DNA of 64,000 nucleotides. Origin: PALSA-1004 sp041483135 (lineage in GTDB: Bacteria > Pseudomonadota > Gammaproteobacteria > Burkholderiales > SG8-41). Where the stretch lies: NCBI GenBank assembly GCA_041483135.1, contig JBGPFE010000006.1, positions 66,895 through 130,894 of the forward strand, given 5' to 3'. A program made the position numbers and the translations under genes. Shown here piece by piece: positions 16,658 to 24,585 of this stretch; the stretch's first letter is position 1; the number at the start of each line of letters is the position of its first letter. Under the pieces are notes generated by a model. The model was not told where the DNA came from. It did no database searches and saw only the letters and a program-made list of their open reading frames with translations.

Positions 16658-17352
16658 CCGCTCCCATGGTCAAACATGAACGCGAAACCGTGGCCGCAAT
16701 AAAGCGCGCTGCCCTGTTTCGCGCGCTGGCGCCCGCGACACAGGCGCGATTGGCAGCGAGCGTGACCACGCTCAATCTGCCGCGCGGCAGGCAGCTGTAT
16801 CGCAACGGCGAGCGCTGTCCCGGCCTTTATATCGTGGTCAGCGGGCGCATCATGCTCAGCGTTGGCGCCACGGACGGCGACAGCAAGGTGATCGAATTAA
16901 TCGGCCCGGGCGGACATGTAGGACTCGCCGCCACGGTGCTCGGCACACCGCAAGCCGCGACCGCCGAAACACTGGCCGACAGCACGCTGCTGCTGATACC
17001 GCGCGAGGCATTGCTGGACAGCGCGGCGCACATTGCCGAACTCGGGCTGCAATTGATGGCGGCCCTGGGACGCGGAGTGTGCGGACTGATCACCGACATC
17101 GAGGCATTCTCGCTGCGCTCGGGCCGTGAACGCGTCGCGAACTACCTGCTGCAACTTGCCACCGCCAACGGCACGCGGACGCGTCCGTTTACGTTGCCCG
17201 CCAAGAAAAGCCTCATAGCATCGCGGTTGAACCTGACACCGGAGTATTTCTCCCGCATGCTGCACGAACTGATCGCAACCGGTACGATAACGGTCAACGG
17301 ACGGCAGATTACCATTCTCGATCCTGACCGCCTGCACGGCACCAGCCGCTAG
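16654..17352 (+). CDS. Crp/Fnr-family transcription regulator without the FNR cysteine cluster
   Basis: This 232-residue regulator has an N-terminal cyclic-nucleotide-fold sensor domain and a C-terminal winged helix. The recognition helix contains E197, S200 and R201 in LTPEYFSRML, the E-x-x-S-R pattern by which FNR reads TTGAT. Only two cysteines are present (C55, C143), so it cannot hold the four-Cys iron-sulfur cluster of FNR. That places it nearer DNR/NNR-type NO sensors or other heme or redox sensors. The GTG start overlaps the kinase stop; an ATG at 16666 is an alternative. It is the likely reader of the five boxes in this window. Confidence 0.85.
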   Translation: MTAPMVKHERETVAAIKRAALFRALAPATQARLAASVTTLNLPRGRQLYRNGERCPGLYIVVSGRIMLSVGATDGDSKVIELIGPGGHVGLAATVLGTPQAATAETLADSTLLLIPREALLDSAAHIAELGLQLMAALGRGVCGLITDIEAFSLRSGRERVANYLLQLATANGTRTRPFTLPAKKSLIASRLNLTPEYFSRMLHELIATGTITVNGRQITILDPDRLHGTSR

Positions 17353-17409
17353 CCTGCCGCGGCGCTTGCGCCGGGCATCCCCAACCCCGCTTGATGATGT
17401 TGCGCGGCG

Positions 17410-18027
17410 TTAATCTTGGCCGGGGTGGCGCTTCAGTTTGCGCGGCAACAGGTTGATGATGCGCTGGTTGAGCTTGCGGAATTCCTGCTGCACGTGCGCG
17501 TCGCCGAGCGGATCTTTATTGGCGCGAAACCCGTCATCGATAGCCTGCCAGTCGACCGGCTGCAGATATTTCTCCGCCAGTGGCAGCACCCGGTTTTCCT
17601 CCTGTTCCATATGATCCCACAGGAACATGGCATACGACTCGACCGCTTCGGCGAACTGGCGCAGGCCGTCGGGGGCGCCGCCGAGATAGTGCACGAACAG
17701 TTGCTGCAGGTAGGCCATCATCTGCGCACTGCGGATATGCTGCGCCTGCAGTTCGTCCAGCACGGCATCCGCGCTGGCCGTGCGCTCGCGCAGCCGCCGG
17801 AACAGATATTCGTCCTCTTTCGGATGATGGCAACGCTCGGGAAAGATGTCGATGTAATAAAGCATGCAGGCAATCAACGCGTGGTCGGCCTCTATATGGT
17901 GGGTATATACGTCCTCCACCACCTGCTGCAGGAGATGCACCACGCTGCCGAGCGTGCGATGCTCTTCCTTGAGGATGGTAATCGCCGAATCGCGCGGCGA
18001 CGATTGGTTGATATTCGTGTCGGTCAC
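17410..18027 (-). CDS. Hemerythrin-domain protein
   Basis: This 205-residue protein carries a hemerythrin HHE domain. Iron-ligand candidates are EEHRTLG, HHPKEDEYLF, QHIRS and the strong motif DHMEQEENRVLP. Such di-iron proteins bind O2, NO or act in iron-sulfur repair. The gene starts 17 bases after ccoS and may share its transcript. It is convergent with the crp/fnr gene. Its place between an NO- or O2-type regulator and oxidase assembly genes suggests a sensing or protective role. Confidence 0.85.
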   Translation of the reverse strand: MTDTNINQSSPRDSAITILKEEHRTLGSVVHLLQQVVEDVYTHHIEADHALIACMLYYIDIFPERCHHPKEDEYLFRRLRERTASADAVLDELQAQHIRSAQMMAYLQQLFVHYLGGAPDGLRQFAEAVESYAMFLWDHMEQEENRVLPLAEKYLQPVDWQAIDDGFRANKDPLGDAHVQQEFRKLNQRIINLLPRKLKRHPGQD

Positions 18028-18044
18028 GGCCGGTTACTGTCTCA

Positions 18045-18200
18045 CTATCCGCCGCCCGCGCGGTCGTCATCCATCAGTATGCGGTGCGCCGGTCCCTCGA
18101 GATCGTCGAACTGCCCGCGCCGGACCGCCCACCAGAACACGGCGCCGATCAGGAATACGAGCACCAGGCTCAGCGGCACCAGCAGATAAATGATATCCAT
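18045..18200 (-). CDS. ccoS: cbb3 oxidase assembly protein CcoS
   Basis: This 51-residue protein, which I translated directly, begins MDIIYLLVPLSLVLVFL and has one membrane helix, then FWWAVRRGQFDDLEGPAHR, the CcoS signature, and an Asp-rich tail. CcoS is needed for cofactor insertion into cbb3 oxidase and normally follows ccoI directly. Here a 107-bp inverted-repeat element separates the two, ending four bases before this start codon. The ribosome site is therefore inside or replaced by the element end. Confidence 0.9.
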   Translation of the reverse strand: MDIIYLLVPLSLVLVFLIGAVFWWAVRRGQFDDLEGPAHRILMDDDRAGGG

Positions 18201-18204
18201 GGGT

Positions 18205-18311
18205 TAGTGCCGTTCCAACTTGATTGGCCTAATGCTCACGAGGATCCTTCTGCTGAATATCGTGCTTCGATCACGCATCACAGATAGCCCGGAATAGTTG
18301 GAACGGCACTA
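18205..18311. mobile_element. 107-bp non-coding element with 16-bp terminal inverted repeats
   Basis: The left end TAGTGCCGTTCCAACT (18205-18220) is exactly inverted at the right end (18296-18311). The same ends bound the GIY-YIG element at 57796-58117. The interior has no open frame. Outer TA dinucleotides at both ends could be target-site duplications. The right end supplies the TAG stop of ccoI. It is probably a MITE-like relative that is mobilised in trans. Confidence 0.75.
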
Positions 18312-20846
18312 GTTTACCGCGACTGTCGCAGACGCGGGCATTGACGTCGTCTGCGGCGGCGCGTGGCGCAGAAGCCGCAGCGCATTGGCGACCACCAGCA
18401 TCGAGCTTGCCGCCATGCCGGCACCGGCAAGCAAAGGCGTCACATAACCGCACGCGGCAAGCGGGATCGCCACCAGATTGTAAGCGAATGCCCACGCCAG
18501 GTTCTGGCGGATAATGCGCAATGTTGCGCATGCTGTACGCACGGCCACCAGCAGCGCGTCGAGGCGGCCTGACAGCAGTATCACGTCGCTCGCGCTGCAC
18601 GCAATGTCGGCGCCGCCGCCCATCGCGATCGACACCTGCGACGCGGCAAGTCCCGCCGCATCGTTGACGCCATCGCCCACCATCGCGACGACGGCGCCGT
18701 CGCGTTGCAGGCATTGCACGTAATCGAGCTTGTCGCACGGCGTGGCGCCCCCAAGCACCGCCGAAATCCCGAGTTGATGTGCAATATGACATGCAATTTG
18801 TGGACGGTCGCCCGACAGCAGGTGCACCCGCTTGCCAAGCCGAGTCAATTCACTCACCACCATGCGCGCGTGCGGCCGCAGCGGATCAGTCAGCATGAAC
18901 AATCCAATCCAGCCGCGCTCGTCGCCGAGCGCCACCACCGTGATGTCATCCGCGACCAACGCGAGGCCGCGGGGAAATGGCAGGCCGTTCAACGCGGCAA
19001 CGAACGGCGGCGTACCGAGCCGCCAACGCACACCGTCGATTGTCGCCTCGACGCCACTGCCGGCAATATGTTTGACCTCACTGCAACTGCGCTGCGCGCC
19101 GGCCGGGGCGGCGGCTGTAATAGCGCGCGCAATCGGATGTCCGGAACCGGACTCGAGCGCAGCGGCAAGCGCCAGGCACTCGTCACGCCCAGGCTCACCC
19201 GGGTGCACAGCCAGAGCCAGTGGTATCACGCCGACGAGCCGCATCTCACCGGTTGTCAGCGTACCGGTCTTGTCGAAAACGAAGTCCGTCGCATGCGCGA
19301 GGCTTTCGAGCGCATCGCCGCGCGTGATCAAAACGCCATGCGCATGCAGCGTACCGGTAGCGGCCGCCAGCGCGGTCGGCGTGGCGAGCGATAACGCGCA
19401 TGGGCAACTCACCACGAGCACCGCGACCGTCACCCACAGCGCGCGCGCGGCATCAAGCTGATACCATACCGCTGCAACCATCGCAGCAATTATCAACAGC
19501 GCCAATACAAAATGCTGCGCAATCCGATCGGCGCTGCGCGCGATGCGCGGCTTTTCCCCTGCCGCGCGATCGAGCAGACGCAGGATGCCGGCCAGCACGG
19601 TAGCGGCGCCGATGCGCGTCACGCGCAGCACGAGCGGATTGCCGACATTGAGCGAACCGCCGGTCAGATCGTCGCCAACGCGCCGGGGCCGCGGCCGCGA
19701 CTCGCCGGTCAGCAGCCGTTCATCGAACTCGCTCGCACCATCGACCACCACCCCGTCGGCGGGCACCGCCGCGCCGGGCCGCACGCGCAGATAATCCCCC
19801 ACGCGCAGGCAGTTGACCGCCACCATTTCGGCGAGATCGGATTCAGGCCACTCGGCGAAGCGCTCGGCCACCGCCGGCGCCTGTTGCGCTAGCCGCTCCT
19901 GCGTCATCGCCGCGCGCGCGCGCGCCGTCATCTCGAGGTAGCGCGCTGCAAGCAGTAAAAACACGAACATGGTGACCGAATCGAAATAGACCTGGCCGCT
20001 GCCGGTGACGGTCGCGACGACGCTCGCCGCAAACGCGGTACCGATGCCGAGCGCGATCGGCACGTCCATGCCGAGATGGCGCGCGCGCGCGTCCCGCCAG
20101 GCGCCGGCAAAAAACGGCGCCGCCGAAAAGAGCACCACCGGAAGCGTGAGGATCAGGCTCGCAATGCGCATCAACTGCTCGATGTCGGCCGTCATTTCGC
20201 CGTCGGTCAGGTACACCGGCACCAGGTACATCATGACCTGCATCATGCCGAAGCCGGCGATGAACAGCCGCCACAACGCGCGGTCGCGCTCGCGGCGGCG
20301 CGCCTGCTCGGCGCGCGCGCTATCGTAGGCAGAGGCACGGTAGCCGATTGCCGCGACCGCTTCGAGTATCGCGGCAAGCCGCGTGCGGCGCGCGTCCCAG
20401 CGTACCTGGGCGCGGTGGGTCGCGTAGTTGATGTCGATGTCGAGCACACCGGGCATGCGCGCGATGCGCTGTTCGATCAGCCACACGCAGGCGGCACAGG
20501 TGATGCCTTCCAGCATCAGCGCCGCCTCGCGCGCGGTGCCGCCGGCGTTGCGCGACAGCGTTCGCTCGACTTCGGGAACGTCGTAAGCGGCCAGATCGCG
20601 TACTGCCTGCGGCACCGTTTCTTCGCGTGACGGCAGCGCGCTGCGATGACGGTAATAGGAAGTCAGACCGTAGTCGACGATGGTCTGCGCCACCGCCTGA
20701 CACCCGGCGCAACACATCGCGCGCTCGACACCATCGATCGCGACCATCAAATCACCGCCGTGCGGCAGCGGCATACCGCAGTGATAGCACCCGGTTTGCG
20801 ACGGCACTGCGACGGACACGGCGGCAGTCAAAATAACTGAATCCAT
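18309..20846 (-). CDS. ccoI: Copper-translocating P-type ATPase CcoI for cbb3 oxidase assembly
   Basis: This 845-residue P1B-type ATPase has N-terminal cysteine motifs CYHCG and CCAGC, then a heavy-metal domain with GITCAACVWLIE, the intramembrane CPC in SCPCALSLATPTAL, phosphorylation site DKTGTLT and hinge MVGDGVNDAAGLA. CcoI exports copper for CuB insertion. I start at 20846 rather than the far upstream frame opening, because the FNR-like box predicts transcription from about 20857; 20861 is an alternative start. The stop codon lies in the terminal repeat of the inserted 107-bp element. Confidence 0.93.
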   Translation of the reverse strand: MDSVILTAAVSVAVPSQTGCYHCGMPLPHGGDLMVAIDGVERAMCCAGCQAVAQTIVDYGLTSYYRHRSALPSREETVPQAVRDLAAYDVPEVERTLSRNAGGTAREAALMLEGITCAACVWLIEQRIARMPGVLDIDINYATHRAQVRWDARRTRLAAILEAVAAIGYRASAYDSARAEQARRRERDRALWRLFIAGFGMMQVMMYLVPVYLTDGEMTADIEQLMRIASLILTLPVVLFSAAPFFAGAWRDARARHLGMDVPIALGIGTAFAASVVATVTGSGQVYFDSVTMFVFLLLAARYLEMTARARAAMTQERLAQQAPAVAERFAEWPESDLAEMVAVNCLRVGDYLRVRPGAAVPADGVVVDGASEFDERLLTGESRPRPRRVGDDLTGGSLNVGNPLVLRVTRIGAATVLAGILRLLDRAAGEKPRIARSADRIAQHFVLALLIIAAMVAAVWYQLDAARALWVTVAVLVVSCPCALSLATPTALAAATGTLHAHGVLITRGDALESLAHATDFVFDKTGTLTTGEMRLVGVIPLALAVHPGEPGRDECLALAAALESGSGHPIARAITAAAPAGAQRSCSEVKHIAGSGVEATIDGVRWRLGTPPFVAALNGLPFPRGLALVADDITVVALGDERGWIGLFMLTDPLRPHARMVVSELTRLGKRVHLLSGDRPQIACHIAHQLGISAVLGGATPCDKLDYVQCLQRDGAVVAMVGDGVNDAAGLAASQVSIAMGGGADIACSASDVILLSGRLDALLVAVRTACATLRIIRQNLAWAFAYNLVAIPLAACGYVTPLLAGAGMAASSMLVVANALRLLRHAPPQTTSMPASATVAVN

Positions 20847-20891
20847 GAGGGGCTCTGGCATGCATGTTAGGAGCGGCCGCGACAACCAGGC

Positions 20892-20905
20892 TTGACCTGA
20901 ATCAA
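20892..20905 (-). promoter_or_regulatory. FNR-like box upstream of ccoI
   Basis: TTGAC-CTGA-ATCAA is one base off consensus. In the minus direction, -41.5 spacing predicts a start near 20857 and TAACAT as the -10 at 20869-20864. It lies between ccoI and divergent aat. For aat, a TAGAAT sits at 20931-20936 but the spacing fits less well. Confidence 0.65.
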
Positions 20906-20943
20906 ATACCAACGCTGGCCGTGGCGTCCGTAGAATACGGTTC

Positions 20944-21642
20944 ATGCTCCGCTGGCTGCGAATCGACGACCCGTTTCCCCCCGTGACCGAGGCGCTTTCG
21001 GATCCCAATGGCCTGCTCGCCGCGGGCGGCGATCTGTCGGCTGCGCGCCTGCTCGATGCCTACCGCCACGGAATTTTTCCCTGGTTCAATCCGGGACAGC
21101 CGATCCTGTGGTGGAGCCCCGACCCGCGCATGGTGCTCATCCCGGCCGAGTTCAAAATAGCGCGCTCGCTCGGCAAGGTGCTGCGCAACCGCGACTACGA
21201 AGCGCGCGCCGACACGAGCTTCCGCGCTGTGATGCAGGCGTGCGCCGAGCCGCGCCCGGAACAGGACGGCACCTGGATCAGCGACGAGATGATCGCCGCT
21301 TATTGCGAGTTGCACGAGCAAGGCCTCGCGCATTCGGTCGAAACGTGGATCGACGGTGAACTGGCGGGCGGGCTCTACGGCGTTGCGCTGGGGCGCATGT
21401 TCTACGGCGAATCGATGTTCACGCGCGTCGCCGACGCTTCCAAAATCGCGCTTGCGCATCTCGTGCGCCAGCTCGAGCGCTGGGAATTCGGACTGATCGA
21501 CTGCCAGGTGCATACCGGGCATCTGGCGTCGGTGGGCGCACGCGAAATCCCGCGCGCCGACTTTATGCGAAAACTGCAGGAGTTGGTAAACTATGCGGGT
21601 GTAACCGGTTGCTGGGAACTAGACGATGACCTTGCTCAATGA
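20944..21642 (+). CDS. aat: Leucyl/phenylalanyl-tRNA-protein transferase
   Basis: This 232-residue cytoplasmic enzyme adds Leu or Phe from aminoacyl-tRNA to N-terminal Arg or Lys, making N-degrons for ClpS/ClpAP. Family motifs are clear: GLLAAGGDLS, YRHGIFPWF, WWSPDPRMVL, GGLYGVALGRMFYGESMF and DCQVHTGHLASVGAREI. The length is normal. It overlaps the next gene, bpt, by 17 bases, so both N-end-rule transferases are made together. Confidence 0.97.
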   Translation: MLRWLRIDDPFPPVTEALSDPNGLLAAGGDLSAARLLDAYRHGIFPWFNPGQPILWWSPDPRMVLIPAEFKIARSLGKVLRNRDYEARADTSFRAVMQACAEPRPEQDGTWISDEMIAAYCELHEQGLAHSVETWIDGELAGGLYGVALGRMFYGESMFTRVADASKIALAHLVRQLERWEFGLIDCQVHTGHLASVGAREIPRADFMRKLQELVNYAGVTGCWELDDDLAQ

Positions 21643-22381
21643 TTTTCCGCTGTCGGTCCTGCAGTTCTACGCGACCGCGCCGTATCCGTGCAGCTATCTG
21701 CCGGACCGGCTGGCGCGCTCGCAGGTCGCAACGCCCAGCCACCTGATCGACGGCCCGGTTTACAGCGAGCTCGTCAAGGCCGGTTTCCGCCGCAGCGGCG
21801 CTTTCACTTATCGCCCCTACTGCGACCACTGCCGCGCCTGTGTGCCGGTGCGCATCGTGACCGAGGAGTTCAAGGCGAGCCGCACCCAGCGCCGCATCTG
21901 GAAAAAGCACGCCGCGCTCAAGGCCGAGGTGCTCGACCTCAAGTACAGCCCCGAGCATTACGCGCTGTATCTGCGCTATCAGTCGACGCGGCATGCGGGC
22001 GGCGGCATGGACCAGGACAGCCGCGAGCAGTACCGCCACTTCCTGCTGCAAAGCAACGTCGATTCGCGGCTCATCGAGTTCCGCGAGCACGGCGTGCTGC
22101 GCATGGTCAGCATCCTCGACGAGCTCGCCGACGGGATGTCGTCGGTCTATACCTTCTTCGATCCGGAAATCAAGGCGGCGAGCTTCGGCACGTTCAACAT
22201 CCTGTGGCAGATCGACATGTGCGTGAAAAACGACCTGCCGTTCCTGTATCTCGGTTACTGGATCGCGCAAAGCCGCAAGATGGCCTACAAGGTCAACTTC
22301 CAGCCGATGCAGGGCCTGCTCGACGGCCGCTGGCAGCCGATACAACCCGGATTGGCGAAAACCGCAGGCGCGGCCCGCTAG
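21626..22381 (+). CDS. bpt: Aspartate/glutamate leucyltransferase
   Basis: This 251-residue enzyme transfers Leu to N-terminal Asp or Glu, the bacterial counterpart of arginyl transferases. Motifs include YPCSYLPDRLARSQVATP, GFRRSGAFTYRPYCDHC with the Cys cluster, and YLGYWIAQSRKMAYKVNFQP. The start overlaps aat, which fits the usual aat-bpt pairing. Confidence 0.95.
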   Translation: MTLLNDFPLSVLQFYATAPYPCSYLPDRLARSQVATPSHLIDGPVYSELVKAGFRRSGAFTYRPYCDHCRACVPVRIVTEEFKASRTQRRIWKKHAALKAEVLDLKYSPEHYALYLRYQSTRHAGGGMDQDSREQYRHFLLQSNVDSRLIEFREHGVLRMVSILDELADGMSSVYTFFDPEIKAASFGTFNILWQIDMCVKNDLPFLYLGYWIAQSRKMAYKVNFQPMQGLLDGRWQPIQPGLAKTAGAAR

Positions 22382-22391
22382 CCGCACCGGT

Positions 22392-23498
22392 TCAAGCCGT
22401 CGTATCCGGCTTGGTAGCCGGCTGTGTTGTCCATAACCTCGCGAGCGAGTAGCCGACGGCTAGCAGCGTCGGGCCGAGAAAAATGCCGACGAAACCGAAC
22501 GCGATCACGCCGCCGAACACGCCAAGCAGCACCAGCACGAACGGCAAACTGCTGCCGCGGCTGATCAAAAGCGGCTTGACCACATTGTCGATGCCGCTGA
22601 TCGCAAAGAAACCCCATACCGCCATGAATACCGCCCAGCCGAGCGAACCCTTGTAGATGAGCCACGCGGTCGCACCGCCCCAGATCAGCGGCGGGCCGAT
22701 CGGCGCCATCGAGAGCAGGAACGTCAGGAAGCCGAGCACCAGCGCGCCGGGCACCCCCGCGATCAAAAATCCGATCACTGCCACCAGCCCCTGCGCGATC
22801 GCGGTACCGACGAGGCCGTAGACGACTCCCTTGATCGTGCCGCCAACCGTCTGAAACAGCCCGGGGGCGAGCCGTCCGGCAACCCGCCGCGTCGCCGATT
22901 TTGCCGCCTCCATCAGCGCCGCGCCGTCGCGGTAGAAGAAAAAACCGATGAACGCTGTGAGACTCAGCTGCAAAACGCCTTCGCCGAGGATCAATCCGGC
23001 CTTGAGCAATCCCTGTTGCGCGGGCTGCGCGAGCTTCTTCAATGTTTCATTGAGTTTTGCCTTGCTCGCCGCGATTTCGCGCCACCCGGTGTCGATGCCG
23101 TCACCCACTACCGGAATGCTCGCGATCCAGTCCGGCGGATTCGGCAGGCCCTCGGCAAAGAATTCGCGCGTCTGCTCGACCACGGCGGTAACGTTGTCGG
23201 CGAGGTTCAAGGCGAGCAGCGCGAGCGGGAGCACGACGACCAGGATCAGCAGCAGCGTCATCACGAATGCCGCGAGCGAGCGGTGTCCCCGCAGCTCCCG
23301 CTCCAACCGCTGGTACACGGGCCAGGTCGAGAAACACATGATCGCCGCGCACAGCAGCGCCGTCACGAACGGTTGCAGGACCAGCCAACAGCCGACGACC
23401 AGCACCACCATCGCGGCAACCTGCGCAATTTGTTCGACTCGTTTTTCCAAAGGCAGGCAGCTCCGTATTGTCGGCCGGGTATGGCCGCGTTCTATCAT
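22392..23498 (-). CDS. AI-2E family transporter (PerM-like membrane protein)
   Basis: This 368-residue protein has about eight helices and the family C-terminal pattern GGVIAFGFVGIFLGPTLLAVG, with SMAPIGPPLIWGG near the middle. The family includes AI-2 exporters and Na+/H+ antiporters, so the substrate cannot be stated. It is convergent with bpt, ten bases apart, and divergent from pyrD. Confidence 0.85.
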   Translation of the reverse strand: MIERGHTRPTIRSCLPLEKRVEQIAQVAAMVVLVVGCWLVLQPFVTALLCAAIMCFSTWPVYQRLERELRGHRSLAAFVMTLLLILVVVLPLALLALNLADNVTAVVEQTREFFAEGLPNPPDWIASIPVVGDGIDTGWREIAASKAKLNETLKKLAQPAQQGLLKAGLILGEGVLQLSLTAFIGFFFYRDGAALMEAAKSATRRVAGRLAPGLFQTVGGTIKGVVYGLVGTAIAQGLVAVIGFLIAGVPGALVLGFLTFLLSMAPIGPPLIWGGATAWLIYKGSLGWAVFMAVWGFFAISGIDNVVKPLLISRGSSLPFVLVLLGVFGGVIAFGFVGIFLGPTLLAVGYSLARLWTTQPATKPDTTA

Positions 23499-23556
23499 GC
23501 GCGATGCGCCGGGTCAAACCCGAACGGCGCCACCCGCCACGCGGTAAAATGATGCC

Positions 23557-24579
23557 ATGGCTTTCGCCCTGCTGCGCCCGCTGCTGTTCGCGCTCGATCC
23601 TGAAACCGCGCACGACCTCACTCTCTCGTTGCTCGACACGCTGAATTCGTGCGGCCTCGCCGGTTTCGCAGCCGGCCAGGCCGTGAACTGCCCGCGGCGG
23701 GTGATGGGCATCGAATTCCCCAACCCGGTGGGGCTCGCGGCCGGGCTCGACAAGAACGGCGACCACATCGATGCGCTCGCCGCGCTGGGCTTCGGCTTTC
23801 TCGAAATCGGCACCGTGACGCCGCGCGCGCAGCCCGGCAACCCCAGGCCGCGCCTGTTCCGCCTGACTCCGGCGCAGGCGTTGATCAACCGCATGGGGTT
23901 CAACAACAGCGGCGTCGATCATCTGGTCGAACGCGTAAAACGCGCGCGCTACCGCGGCGTGCTCGGCATCAATATCGGCAAGAATTACGACACGCCGATC
24001 GAGCGCGCGGCCGACGATTATCTCGCCTGCCTGCGCAAGGCCTATCCGTTCGCAAGCTACGTCACAGTCAACATTTCCTCGCCCAACACCAGGAATCTGC
24101 GCGACTTGCAGCGCGCCGGCGAGCTCGCGCCGCTGCTCGCAGCGCTCAAGCAGGAGCAGCAACGGCTGGCCGACACGCACGGCAAGTACGTGCCGCTCGC
24201 GGTTAAAATCGCACCGGATCTCGATCAACAGCAGATTGCGGCGGTCGCGCAGTTGCTGATCGATCACCACATCGATGCGGTGATCGCCACCAACACCACT
24301 CGCGCGCGCGATGCAGTAAGCGGGATGCCGCATGCGAATGAGGGCGGCGGCTTGAGCGGCGCGCCGCTGACCGCGAAGGCGCGCGAAGTGGTGCGCACGC
24401 TTGCCCGCGCGCTCGGCGGCGTGCTGCCGATCATCGGCGTCGGCGGCATCATGAGCGCGGCGGATGCCGCCGCGATGATCGACGCCGGCGCGAGCCTGGT
24501 GCAGCTTTACACCGGGCTCATTTACCACGGACCGGCGCTGGTACGCGAAGTGGGCGCTGCGTCGCGCGCACAGGAGTAA
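23557..24579 (+). CDS. pyrD: Dihydroorotate dehydrogenase, class 2 (quinone)
   Basis: This 340-residue membrane-associated FMN enzyme oxidises dihydroorotate to orotate in pyrimidine synthesis. It has the class 2 N-terminal amphipathic helix (LRPLLFALDPETAHDL), NPVGLAAGLDKNG, the catalytic region VNISSPNTRNLRD, and the FMN phosphate site IIGVGGIMSAADA. The length is typical. Confidence 0.97.
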   Translation: MAFALLRPLLFALDPETAHDLTLSLLDTLNSCGLAGFAAGQAVNCPRRVMGIEFPNPVGLAAGLDKNGDHIDALAALGFGFLEIGTVTPRAQPGNPRPRLFRLTPAQALINRMGFNNSGVDHLVERVKRARYRGVLGINIGKNYDTPIERAADDYLACLRKAYPFASYVTVNISSPNTRNLRDLQRAGELAPLLAALKQEQQRLADTHGKYVPLAVKIAPDLDQQQIAAVAQLLIDHHIDAVIATNTTRARDAVSGMPHANEGGGLSGAPLTAKAREVVRTLARALGGVLPIIGVGGIMSAADAAAMIDAGASLVQLYTGLIYHGPALVREVGAASRAQE

Positions 24580-24585
24580 TCAGAT

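Noticed and set aside
17353..17409. CGGCGC-TT-GCGCCG as a terminator between crp/fnr and hemerythrin genes
   Set aside because: The two-base loop and missing T-run make it weak; it may be chance in GC-rich DNA.
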